From contig NZ_ATUG01000002.1 of NCBI RefSeq assembly GCF_000420085.1, positions 620,001 to 684,000 on the forward strand: a DNA stretch of 64,000 bases, read 5' to 3'. The notes under the pieces are model-generated. The model was not told the DNA's origin and ran no database searches. It saw only the letters and a program-made list of their open reading frames with translations. Origin of the DNA: Desulfospira joergensenii DSM 10085. Its GTDB lineage: Bacteria > Desulfobacterota > Desulfobacteria > Desulfobacterales > Desulfobacteraceae. This document shows positions 33,266-41,307 of this stretch, piece after piece. How positions within the stretch are numbered: the stretch's first letter is position 1; each line of letters begins with the position of its first letter. Made by a program: the position numbers and the translations under genes.

Positions 33266-33279
33266 ATTGATACATCAAT
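33266..33279. promoter_or_regulatory. Palindrome ATTGAT-AC-ATCAAT
   Basis: Perfect six-base arms around AC, eight bases after the isomerase stop and 147 bases before the corrinoid gene. It contains the half-site TGATACA that recurs elsewhere in the island. Confidence 0.4.
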
Positions 33280-33381
33280 CAGATCAGTTGGAACATAAAA
33301 ATTGAATTTTGCATGGTGTAAATCATTAAATTGTTGATATTAATTTGCCCCTGGTATATGGATATAGGCGCGAGCATTTTA

Positions 33382-33397
33382 TATGTCCCAGGACATA
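33382..33397. promoter_or_regulatory. 16-base palindrome TATGTCC-CA-GGACATA
   Basis: Perfect seven-base arms separated by CA, ending 28 bases before the corrinoid protein start. Its size and place suit an operator that blocks or activates transcription. Confidence 0.5.
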
Positions 33398-33425
33398 GAC
33401 AACCCAAATCAAGAGGAAATGAAAA

Positions 33426-34058
33426 ATGCCTGATTACAAAGAGTTGAATGATGCTGTGATTGGTGGGGACCTTGCAGGAATCGCCGGGATGGTCCAGAAG
33501 AGTCTGGATGCGGGCGGCGATGCTTCTGAGATCCTGAATCAGGGCCTGATCGCTGCCATGGATATTGTCGGTGAAAGGATGGAAAGCGGGGACATGTTCA
33601 TCCCGGAAGTCCTCATGGCCGCCCAGTCCATGGGCAAGGGCGTCGAAGTTCTCAAACCCCTGTTAAAGGAGGGGGAGGGCTCGGGCTCGGGCAAGGTGGT
33701 GATCGGAACCGTTAAAGGCGATCTCCATGATATCGGTAAGAACCTGGTGTCCATGATGATCGAAAGCTGCGGTCTGGAAGTTCACAACCTTGGCGTTGAT
33801 ATTCCGCCTGAGGATTTTGTCAAGAGTATCAGGGATAAGAATGCTGATATTGTCTGTCTGTCCGCCCTCCTGACCACCACCATGCCCATGATGAAACAGA
33901 CGATTGACGCCATCGTGGAGAGCGGGCTGCGGGATCAGGTGAAAATCATGGTCGGCGGTGCTCCGGTGACCCAGTCCTTTGCCGATGAGATCGGTGCCGA
34001 CGGCTTTGCCGCAGATGCAGGCTCTGCGTCCAGGATGGCCAAGGGTTTTGCCGCCTGA
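33426..34058 (+). CDS. Corrinoid protein of methyltransferase system (MtbC/MttC-like)
   Basis: This is a 210-residue protein. Residues 1-85 are the helical B12-binding cap. The cobalamin-binding domain follows with GDLHDIGKN near residues 99-107, whose His is the lower axial ligand, then LGVDIPPEDFV and a CLSALLTTTMPMM segment, and the GGAPVTQSFADEIGADGFAADA end. It shuttles methyl groups between a substrate methyltransferase and a second methyltransferase acting on a pterin or CoM-like acceptor. AAGAGGAAATGAAAA precedes the start. The likely partner is the MttB-type gene at 35304. A terminator follows. Confidence 0.95.
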   Translation: MPDYKELNDAVIGGDLAGIAGMVQKSLDAGGDASEILNQGLIAAMDIVGERMESGDMFIPEVLMAAQSMGKGVEVLKPLLKEGEGSGSGKVVIGTVKGDLHDIGKNLVSMMIESCGLEVHNLGVDIPPEDFVKSIRDKNADIVCLSALLTTTMPMMKQTIDAIVESGLRDQVKIMVGGAPVTQSFADEIGADGFAADAGSASRMAKGFAA

Positions 34059-34074
34059 TTTCCATTCAAATTAG

Positions 34075-34101
34075 CCGGGCCTGTCTGTGCAGGCCCGGTT
34101 T
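34075..34101 (+). terminator. Intrinsic terminator after the corrinoid gene
   Basis: CCGGGCCTG at 34075-34083 pairs perfectly with CAGGCCCGG at 34090-34098, followed by TTTG. It separates the corrinoid gene from the GntR gene. Confidence 0.75.
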
Positions 34102-34146
34102 GACAACCGGCAGAGTATTGCCAACGCTTTTCCCCAGGAGAGATTG

Positions 34147-34830
34147 ATGCCCCAAAAAACAAAGGATGCCGCAAAAGACATCATTTACAGGAAAATCCGG
34201 ACCGAGATCATCACCGGAAGAAAAAAGCCAGGGGAACGCCTTTCCATTGATCTATTGAAAAAAGAGTTCGGTACCAGTGTAACCCCGGTCCGGGATGCCC
34301 TTCAGATGCTCGGGCAGGAGGAACTGGTAACCATCAAGCCCAGATCAGGATACTATGTTACCCTGATTACCCTGAAGGAACTCAACGACATGCTGGACCT
34401 GCGGTGTATCCTTGAACTGGCTTCGGCGGCCCTGGCAGCCGAGAGAGTTACGGAGGAGCAGATCTCCCGCCTGGAGACCGTGCATGCCGGGTATACCGAC
34501 GACGGAGATGAGTCCAATGCCCGGTATACCGAAGAAAATAAGAAATTCCACTATCTTGTGGCCCAGGCTTCGGGCAACCATGAACTGGCCCTGCAGATTG
34601 CCCACATCCATGACCGGCTTGCCAGGTTCGTGGTAATGAGTACAACGGGCAAAAAAATTGCCCAGACCCATTCCATACTTATCGGACGCCTGAAAGCCCA
34701 CGACGCAGCCGGTGCCCAGAAGGCCATGAAAAAAGAGATCGATGACGGCCGGAAGCTGATCATGGACAGGATCATGCAGGAAGAGGCCAATTACTGGCAC
34801 CTGGGGGCAACGGGATCCTCTGATCATTGA
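34147..34830 (+). CDS. GntR-family regulator with FCD domain
   Basis: This is a 227-residue protein. Start 34147 is preceded by AGGAGAGATTG. The winged helix is IYRKIRTEIITGRKKPGERL then LKKEFGTSVTPVRDALQML. The FCD domain has DLRCILELASAALAAERV and the metal-binding pattern EENKKFHYLVAQASGN with a later IHDRLARF. It probably senses a small acid or amine substrate and controls the surrounding island, binding the TGATACA-type palindromes. It lies between the corrinoid gene (terminator between) and the MttB operon. Confidence 0.92.
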   Translation: MPQKTKDAAKDIIYRKIRTEIITGRKKPGERLSIDLLKKEFGTSVTPVRDALQMLGQEELVTIKPRSGYYVTLITLKELNDMLDLRCILELASAALAAERVTEEQISRLETVHAGYTDDGDESNARYTEENKKFHYLVAQASGNHELALQIAHIHDRLARFVVMSTTGKKIAQTHSILIGRLKAHDAAGAQKAMKKEIDDGRKLIMDRIMQEEANYWHLGATGSSDH

Positions 34831-35303
34831 TGATGGCGTCCCGGACCGGTAGAACGCCGGCCTGGAAAACATAGATCCCCCTCTTGCACCGGTCAGACTT
34901 TTTCAGGGCTGCCAGCCCTTTTATACTTTTCACGGATTTCCAGGTATTTTCTAGAACAATCAAATAAAGTGATATGATTAATTATTACAATTGATATATT
35001 AAAATTAAAGAAAAAAGCCTCTACTATAATTATGGCAATATTTATTAAATAAATTATTGATGTCAATATATTCATATGATACAGGAAACAAGCGTAACCT
35101 AATTTAAAGGGGAAATATGGATCAGGCACAATGGCAGGGTCGGGTATTGGATGCGGATCTGACTGTCGGACAAGGCAGTTCTACTCTCTTTCCCGGCCGG
35201 GCCGTACCCGGCACCTGTATCATCATACGCCTGATGAACCGTCTCCCCTGTTCCGGAAAGCCAAATTGAGACTGATAATGATAAATTTACCAAGGAGTAG
35301 ATA
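34831..35303. other. 473-base AT-rich regulatory spacer before the MttB-type gene
   Basis: The middle (34960-35095) is strikingly AT-rich. It contains ATTGATATATTAAA at 34990, the palindrome ATTGA-TG-TCAAT at 35056-35067, and the TGATACA half-site at 35077-35083. Then a small open frame (35117-35269) with a good ribosome site follows before the methyltransferase start. The spacer is probably the main promoter region of the operon. Confidence 0.6.
35117..35269 (+). CDS. Possible 50-residue leader or remnant ORF
   Basis: ATG at 35117 follows AAAGGGGAAAT, an excellent ribosome-binding site. The 50-residue product (MDQAQWQGRVLDADL at the start) has no recognised homology or signal. It ends 34 bases before the methyltransferase start. 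It could be a leader peptide, a genuine small protein or chance. Confidence 0.35.
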   Translation: MDQAQWQGRVLDADLTVGQGSSTLFPGRAVPGTCIIIRLMNRLPCSGKPN

Positions 35304-36773
35304 ATGATTCAAACATCCAACATCCCAAGCCGGTCCGTGCAGATGAAAGTCCTGACCGATGACCAGATCTGGGAGGTTCAGCAGGCCGCCTTTGATATCG
35401 TTGAGAAGGTTGGATTCAAATGTATCCACAAGGAAGTCCACAAGATGATGAAACAGGCCGGGGCTGTGATCAAGGACAATATCATCCGTATGCCCAGGTT
35501 TATTGTGGAACAGGCCCTTGTAACCGCACCCAGGGGCTGGACCATCTATGACCGGACCGGCCGCAGGGCCATGGAGGTGGAAGGAGAGAAAAGCCATTTC
35601 GGAACATCCACAGGAAGCCCGAACACCCGGGACGCCTTTACCGGCGAGATCCGGGAAACCACCATCCGGGATATTGAAATGGGGGCCCTTGTGGCCGATT
35701 ATCTTCCCAATATCGACTTTGTCATGCCCATGGGAACGGCCCAGGACGTTCCGGCCGCAGCAGCGGAATTGTATGAGATTCCGGCCCTGGTATCCAATAC
35801 GGTAAAACCGGCCGTGTTTCTCTGCTACAGCTCTCTGGGCTGCAAGTATGTATATGAAATGGCTTCCGTGATAGCGGGAGGACGGGAAAATTTGAGTCAA
35901 AAACCCTTTTTGATCGCCTATCCCGAGGCCATTGCCCCCCTGCATTTTCCCGATGAAGTGGTAGAGAGAATCTTTATAGCCGCCGACCGGTTCATGCCCC
36001 AGCTTCCCGGCTCAACAGTCCAGGCCGGGGCTACCGGGCCGGTGACCCTGGCCGGGGTTCTGACCCAGATCACGGCCGAGGCCCTGATTCACATCACCAT
36101 TGCCCAGTTAAGGAAAACAGGGTGTCCGGTGGGGATGAGCGGAAACGTGGGGATCCTGGATATGAAAACCGCCCTGATGACCATGGGGGCCCCTGAGAAC
36201 AGCCTGGCCACCATTGCCCAGGCTGAAGTGGCCGCCTCTTTCGGTCTTCCCACCTGGGGACTGGCCGGGGCCACGGATGCCAAAAGGCTGGATGCCCAGG
36301 CCGGAATCGACAGTACCTTTTCCATTTTCAGCCAGGGCCTGTCCAAGCTCAACCTCATTCATGATGTGGGATACATGGCCTCGGGTATGGCCTGTTCCCT
36401 GGAACAATTGGTTATGGGAAACGAGGTGGTTGGCATGACCAAGCGCTTTGCCCAGGGCATCACCATCACCAGGGAAACCCTGGCCCGCCAAGTGATTCAG
36501 GATGTGGGACCGGCCGGCCATTTCCTGGCCCAGAAACATACCATGACCCATTTTAAAAATGAACTTTCCAATACCCGCATCCGGAACCTGCAGAGCATAT
36601 CTGCATGGCAGGACAGCGGATGCCCGAGTCTGGAAGAGAAGATCAGAGAAGAAATTCAGATGATTTTAGACACCCATAAGCCTGAGCCTTTAAGCAATAA
36701 AGTTCTAACCGAATTGGAACGGTTGAGGAAAGAGGGCGAAAAAGAGATATTAAATAAACTGGCAAAAGAATAG
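35304..36773 (+). CDS. MttB-family (non-pyrrolysine) methyltransferase
   Basis: This is a 489-residue protein of the trimethylamine methyltransferase superfamily (MttB/MtgB). It has no in-frame TAG, so it belongs to the non-pyrrolysine members, of which characterised ones demethylate glycine betaine, proline betaine, carnitine and related quaternary amines. Recognisable blocks are VGFKCIHKEV, HFGTSTGSPNTRDAFTGE, LPGSTVQAGATGPVTLAG and GLPTWGLAGATDAKRLDAQAG. CAAGGAGTAGATA precedes the ATG. It should pass a methyl group to the corrinoid protein encoded 1.2 kb upstream. The adjacent FAD enzyme and importer suggest the substrate is taken up and then both demethylated and oxidised. The exact substrate is unknown. 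Confidence 0.93.
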   Translation: MIQTSNIPSRSVQMKVLTDDQIWEVQQAAFDIVEKVGFKCIHKEVHKMMKQAGAVIKDNIIRMPRFIVEQALVTAPRGWTIYDRTGRRAMEVEGEKSHFGTSTGSPNTRDAFTGEIRETTIRDIEMGALVADYLPNIDFVMPMGTAQDVPAAAAELYEIPALVSNTVKPAVFLCYSSLGCKYVYEMASVIAGGRENLSQKPFLIAYPEAIAPLHFPDEVVERIFIAADRFMPQLPGSTVQAGATGPVTLAGVLTQITAEALIHITIAQLRKTGCPVGMSGNVGILDMKTALMTMGAPENSLATIAQAEVAASFGLPTWGLAGATDAKRLDAQAGIDSTFSIFSQGLSKLNLIHDVGYMASGMACSLEQLVMGNEVVGMTKRFAQGITITRETLARQVIQDVGPAGHFLAQKHTMTHFKNELSNTRIRNLQSISAWQDSGCPSLEEKIREEIQMILDTHKPEPLSNKVLTELERLRKEGEKEILNKLAKE

Positions 36774-36854
36774 ATTTTGAAACTCAATGTACCAAAGATC
36801 ATTGAAAAATTGATAAGATGAACATCCCCTGGATGGATGATTCCGGAGAAATAT

Positions 36855-38162
36855 ATGAACAATAAGCAATACGATGCAGTCATTATCGGGGCAGGCATTA
36901 TCGGGAACTGCATTTCCTATGAAATGGCTCTCAAAGGCTATAAAACCCTTAATATCGACAAGTTGGGTGGGTCCGGATTCGGCTCCACAGCCGGTTCCTG
37001 CGCAATTATCCGCCTTTACTACTCTTCCCCCGAGGGCGTGGCCCTGGCCCGGGAGGGGTATTACTATTGGCTGGACTGGAATCGGTATCTCAATGTCACG
37101 GATCCCGACGGCATGGCCTACTATAAAAACACCGGCGCCATGGTGTTCAAGTCGGACATCAACAAAAACCTGGCCCCGGTGATGGAATCCCTGGATGCCC
37201 TGGGCGTTGGATACCGGGAACTGAGTCCAGGGGATATGAAGCAGTACCTGCCCAATCCGGATTTAAGATCCTATCATCCCCAGAAGCTCATGGATGATCC
37301 GGAGTTTGGCAAGCCCACCGGTCCCAGCATAAACGGGGCCGTCTATGTGCCTGAATCCGGCTATGTGAGTGATCCCAAACTCTCCACTCACAACGTGGAG
37401 ATGGCGGTTCGGAACGTGGGCGGCGACTTCATGTTCAACGCCGAGGTGACGGATATCCTGACAAAAGACGGCCGTGCCGCCGGCGTGACCTTGAAAGACG
37501 GTACCGTGATTGAAGCCCCCATTGTGGTCAATGTGGCCGGACCCCACTCTTATTTTATCAATCGGATGGCCGGCATTGAGGACAAGATGAACATCAAGAC
37601 CCGGGCCCTGAGGGTGGAAGTGGCCCATGTGCCCAGTCCCCAGGGGGTAGACTGGGAAAATACAGGGGTGATCACCTCGGATTCAGACACCGGGGTATAT
37701 ACCCGGCCGGAAACGGGAAACCACTGGCTCATCGGATCGGAAGAACCCAAGTGCGATCCCCTGGAGTATGTGGACCCGGATGACTACAATCAGAACTTTA
37801 CGGACCAGCTCAAAACCCAGGCCATGCGCCAGGCCATGAGGGTCCCGGACCTGCCCATACCGAACAAGAACCAGGGCCTGGTCGATCTTTACGACGTGTC
37901 CGACGACTGGTACCCCATCTATGACAAATCGGATCTGCCCGGGTTCTACCTGGCCATCGGCACCAGCGGGAACCAATATAAAAATGCCCCGGCCGTGGGT
38001 TCTTTTATGAGTGAGCTGATCCAGTACTGCGAGGCCGGAAACAATCACGACAGGGACCCCCTGCAGTATAAGATGAAGTATATCGACCGTACCCTGGACA
38101 TCGGGTTTTTCAGCCGGAACCGGGAGATCAACAAGGATTCCAGCTTTTCTGTCATCGGATAA
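36855..38162 (+). CDS. FAD-dependent oxidoreductase, sarcosine/dimethylglycine dehydrogenase-like
   Basis: This is a 435-residue DAO-family protein. The ATG at 36855 follows GGAGAAATAT. The FAD motif is AVIIGAGIIGNCISYEMAL at about residues 8-26, followed by GSGFGSTAGSCAIIRLYYSSPEG, where the SCA..R pattern resembles sarcosine oxidase beta-type enzymes. The C-terminus has GFYLAIGTSGNQYKNAPAVG, the FAD-contact strand. It lacks the folate-binding GcvT-like domain of longer dimethylglycine dehydrogenases. It probably oxidises an N-methyl amino acid or other amine, such as a product of the MttB-type enzyme encoded 81 bases upstream. Confidence 0.87.
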   Translation: MNNKQYDAVIIGAGIIGNCISYEMALKGYKTLNIDKLGGSGFGSTAGSCAIIRLYYSSPEGVALAREGYYYWLDWNRYLNVTDPDGMAYYKNTGAMVFKSDINKNLAPVMESLDALGVGYRELSPGDMKQYLPNPDLRSYHPQKLMDDPEFGKPTGPSINGAVYVPESGYVSDPKLSTHNVEMAVRNVGGDFMFNAEVTDILTKDGRAAGVTLKDGTVIEAPIVVNVAGPHSYFINRMAGIEDKMNIKTRALRVEVAHVPSPQGVDWENTGVITSDSDTGVYTRPETGNHWLIGSEEPKCDPLEYVDPDDYNQNFTDQLKTQAMRQAMRVPDLPIPNKNQGLVDLYDVSDDWYPIYDKSDLPGFYLAIGTSGNQYKNAPAVGSFMSELIQYCEAGNNHDRDPLQYKMKYIDRTLDIGFFSRNREINKDSSFSVIG

Positions 38163-38206
38163 AACAAGGAAAAAATATAGAAAAAAAATTGCAATAATCA
38201 GTGTGG

Positions 38207-38221
38207 CATGTATGATACATG
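38207..38221. promoter_or_regulatory. Palindrome CATGTAT-G-ATACATG
   Basis: Perfect seven-base arms around G, 73 bases upstream of the binding-protein start. TGTATGATACA is a typical FCD-type GntR site and carries the TGATACA half-site. Confidence 0.55.
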
Positions 38222-38294
38222 TAAAATTCAGAATCAAATATTTTGCATGAAAAATATTTCAGTCCAATCTACATCAAAGCAAAGGGAGGTAAGT

Positions 38295-39938
38295 ATGAAA
38301 AAAAGAATTCATCCGGCAGTACACGACCTGAAAAACGACATGGAAAAAGGAAAACTCTCGAGAAGAGAATTCCTTAGAATGTCGACTTTGTTGGGGGTTT
38401 CAGCCTTTACCGCCACCCAGATGGCAGGATTGCCCTGGGTATCCAAAGCTTTTGCAGGCACGGTAAAGCGTGGCGGCACACTGAAAATTGCAACAGCACT
38501 CCAGAAAATTGCCCATCCGGCAACCTATTCCTGGATTGCCGCATCCAACGTAACCCGTCAGGTGGCCGAGTATTTGACCCTGACCGACGGGAAAAACATT
38601 ACCCATCCGTATCTTCTGGAAAACTGGGAGGCCAGTGATGATTTGAAGACCTGGACTCTCAACGTCAGGAAAGGGGTGAAGTTTAATAACGGCGACACCT
38701 TTACCGCGGACGACGTTGTCTTCACCTTTAACCAGTGGCTGGATGAGACGGTCGGATCTTCCATGAAGGGTATGGTCGGCGGTTATCTGGATGCCAATGG
38801 AATCGAAAAGACCAATGACTACCAGATCAAACTTCATCTGAAGGTTCCTGAAATCGCCGTGCCCGAGCATTTGTTCCAGTATCCGGCCCAGATCCTTAAC
38901 CACAAGACTTTTGAAGGTGATTTTCTCAAAGCACCCCACGGCACAGGACCCTATACCCTGGAAACTTATCGCGAAGGCGAACTGGCAGTAGTCAAAGCCC
39001 GGAAAGACTACTGGCGCAAAGGAGCAGACGGCAAGCGCCTGCCCTATCTGGATGAAATGAAATTTATCGACATGGGTACGGAAACTGCGCCCATGATTTC
39101 CGCGATCAAGAGCAAAGACATTGATTTTATCGATTTGTCCGATATCGGCGGTACGGACATCTACCGGGCCCTCAAGGATGATTCGAATATCCAGATCCTG
39201 TCTGCTCCCACGGCATCCGCCCGGGTTCTTCGAATGCGCGTGGATCTCAAACCCTGGGACAATGAAAAGGTCCGTCTGGCTTTGAAAAAATGTCACAATC
39301 ATGAAAAGATTCTGGCGCTTTCCTACATGGGACAGGGCCTGGAAGGACAGGACTTTCATGTCTATCCCCTGCACCCGGAATACTGCAAGATGCCGGTACC
39401 GGCTTATGATCCGGAAGGCTCCAAAAAACTGCTGGCCGAAGCCGGATATCCCAACGGCCTTACCGTCAACATGGCCGTGGGTTCGGGCTGGCCAGACGTT
39501 GTCCGGTATGCTGAGATCCTCAAACAGGACGCCATTGCCGGTGGATTCAAAATCAACCTTCAGACCATGCCCAACTCCCAGTACTGGGAAAAATGGACCG
39601 AAGTGGACCTGGGGATTACCCCCTGGACCCACCGGCCCCTGGGCACCATGGTGCTGAATCTGGCCTATAAAGCAGATGAAAACGGCAAGCCCGTTGCCTG
39701 GAACGAAACCCGCTGGGTGGATGAGGAATTCTCCAAGATCCTGGAAGAGGCCAACGGTACCCTGGATGTGGAAAAACGGCGCAAGCTGTTCTGCAAACTG
39801 CAGAAAATCCAGTATGACCGGGGGTCCATCGCCATCGGTTACTGGCGGTCTGTATGGATGGTCGCCAGAAGCAATGTCAAGGGCCTTGACGGCCATCCCA
39901 ACGGCTACATGCTGTTCAACGACGTATCACTCGCATAA
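38295..39938 (+). CDS. ABC importer substrate-binding protein (family 5), Tat-exported
   Basis: This is a 547-residue periplasmic protein. The start at 38295 follows AAGGGAGGT. A Tat signal is clear: SRREFLRMSTLLG, then a mild hydrophobic stretch and ending SKAFA. The mature part is a peptide/nickel-type (SBP_bac_5) binding protein: GGTLKIATALQ, then ENWEASDDLKTWTLNVRKGV and FNNGDTFTADDVVFTFN. Family 5 proteins bind peptides, nickel, sugars or amino-acid derivatives. The position suggests uptake of the methylated amine consumed by the upstream enzymes. A strong hairpin separates it from the permease genes. Confidence 0.93.
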   Translation: MKKRIHPAVHDLKNDMEKGKLSRREFLRMSTLLGVSAFTATQMAGLPWVSKAFAGTVKRGGTLKIATALQKIAHPATYSWIAASNVTRQVAEYLTLTDGKNITHPYLLENWEASDDLKTWTLNVRKGVKFNNGDTFTADDVVFTFNQWLDETVGSSMKGMVGGYLDANGIEKTNDYQIKLHLKVPEIAVPEHLFQYPAQILNHKTFEGDFLKAPHGTGPYTLETYREGELAVVKARKDYWRKGADGKRLPYLDEMKFIDMGTETAPMISAIKSKDIDFIDLSDIGGTDIYRALKDDSNIQILSAPTASARVLRMRVDLKPWDNEKVRLALKKCHNHEKILALSYMGQGLEGQDFHVYPLHPEYCKMPVPAYDPEGSKKLLAEAGYPNGLTVNMAVGSGWPDVVRYAEILKQDAIAGGFKINLQTMPNSQYWEKWTEVDLGITPWTHRPLGTMVLNLAYKADENGKPVAWNETRWVDEEFSKILEEANGTLDVEKRRKLFCKLQKIQYDRGSIAIGYWRSVWMVARSNVKGLDGHPNGYMLFNDVSLA

Positions 39939-39950
39939 GCCCGCATCAGG

Positions 39951-39985
39951 ACCGCCCCCAGGCCGTTTAGGCCTGGGGGCGGTTT
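39951..39985 (+). terminator. Strong hairpin between binding-protein and permease genes
   Basis: A perfect 14-base GC-rich stem (39951-39964 with 39970-39983) with loop GTTTA, followed by TTAAA. The T-run is short, so it may act as partial terminator or mRNA stabiliser that keeps binding protein in excess over permease. Confidence 0.75.
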
Positions 39986-40008
39986 AAACCAAGTCAGCAG
40001 GGGTTTTT

Positions 40009-41307
40009 ATGATTGTCTTTATTCTCCGACGCTTTTTCTTGTTGTTCTTAACCATGATTCTGGTTTCCGTAGCCGTATTCATTATTGCGGAGTCCTCTCC
40101 CGGCAACATCGCCAAAAATGTTCTGGGAGCCTTTATCACGCCTGAGCAGGAGGCATCCTTTATCCGCCAGAACGGTCTGGATCAGCCCATGTATATCCGT
40201 TATTTCCACTGGGTGATCGGAAATGACTGGATCGCAAAAAAGAAGGTCAACATGCCCATCAAGAAGATTACCACCCAGAAAGGGTTTGAGGAATGGTGGG
40301 CGGTCAAGTCCGACGGTTCCCTGATCCGGTGGAAGGTAGACGGTGACGATCTCGTGGCCATTAACATCAAGGCCGACGGCAGCAAAACCGAATTCACGGA
40401 CAATGAACGATGGGTCGTTATTGATGGCGGCAAACAGGAGTTCTGGGGGATCGACCGGCAGAATCACGCAGTCCGCTGGGTTAAAGGGGATACGGAGAAG
40501 GTTTGGGTATTTGTCATGGGCAAGGGATGGATGGAGAGTTCCGGCGGTCCCAAGGAATATATCCCGCTTAAAAAAGGTTTTCTCAGAGGGGATCCCGGGA
40601 TCTCCTTCAGGACCGGCCGGCCTGTGAGCAAGAGCCTTTTTGTCCGGTTGCGCAATTCCGTGGTTCTGGCCGGGACGGCTTTTGTCATCGTCATGCCCCT
40701 GGCCCTCCTCCTGGGCATGATTGCAGGCCTCAAGGAGGGGTCTTTCAAAGACCGGTTCCTGTCTGTCGGCGGAATGATGTTTTCCGTTGTCCCGGAGTTT
40801 GCCACGGGTATCTTTTTGACCTTGATTTTTTCCGTGTGGCTGGGGTTGCTTCCCGGTGCCGCTGTCCTGGGTACCTCCGCTCCCTGGGAAAAACCCATGA
40901 TGCTGATTCTGCCGGTGTTAACCCTGACCCTCATCGAACTGGGGTATGTGCTTCGCATCACCCGGGCCTCCATGGTGGAGGTCATGAAATCCCCCTATAT
41001 CCGGACGGCTTTCCTTAAGGGCCTTCCCTATGAACAGGTGGTATTCAAGCATGCCGTGAGAAACGCTCTGATCGCACCCATTACCGTTATCATGCTTCAC
41101 GTCAACTGGCTTTTGGGCGGGATCGTGATCGTGGAGGTGGTGTTCGGATATCCGGGTCTTGGGGCCTATCTGCTGGAATCCGCCCTTTACAAGGATTTCA
41201 ATGCCCTGGAAGCGGGGGCCATGATTATGGTCATGGTGGCCGTTGGCACTCAGCTCATCGCCGATATTATCTATACATTTTTGAATCCGAGGATACGATA
41301 TGCCTGA
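40009..41307 (+). CDS. ABC importer permease, DppB-like with large inserted domain
   Basis: This is a 432-residue permease; usual DppB/OppB proteins have about 310-340. TM1 is near residues 5-25 (LLFLTMILVSVAVFIIA). The typical periplasmic GLDQPMYIRYFHWV follows. Then about residues 75-185 are an insertion rich in W, K, D and G (EEWWAVKSDGSLIRW; ERWVVIDGG; KQEFWGIDRQNHAVRW) that looks like short beta repeats. The normal fold resumes at GDPGISFRTGRPVS, and continues with five more membrane helices and the EAA loop near VMKSPYIRTAFLKGLP. The insertion would lie on the outer face, where it could contact the binding protein. It overlaps the second permease by eight bases. Confidence 0.9.
   Translation: MIVFILRRFFLLFLTMILVSVAVFIIAESSPGNIAKNVLGAFITPEQEASFIRQNGLDQPMYIRYFHWVIGNDWIAKKKVNMPIKKITTQKGFEEWWAVKSDGSLIRWKVDGDDLVAINIKADGSKTEFTDNERWVVIDGGKQEFWGIDRQNHAVRWVKGDTEKVWVFVMGKGWMESSGGPKEYIPLKKGFLRGDPGISFRTGRPVSKSLFVRLRNSVVLAGTAFVIVMPLALLLGMIAGLKEGSFKDRFLSVGGMMFSVVPEFATGIFLTLIFSVWLGLLPGAAVLGTSAPWEKPMMLILPVLTLTLIELGYVLRITRASMVEVMKSPYIRTAFLKGLPYEQVVFKHAVRNALIAPITVIMLHVNWLLGGIVIVEVVFGYPGLGAYLLESALYKDFNALEAGAMIMVMVAVGTQLIADIIYTFLNPRIRYA

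Noticed and set aside
38400..39896. A 498-codon frame opposite to the binding-protein gene.
   Set aside because: Shadow frame; no ribosome site or recognisable domain, and the plus-strand gene is certain.
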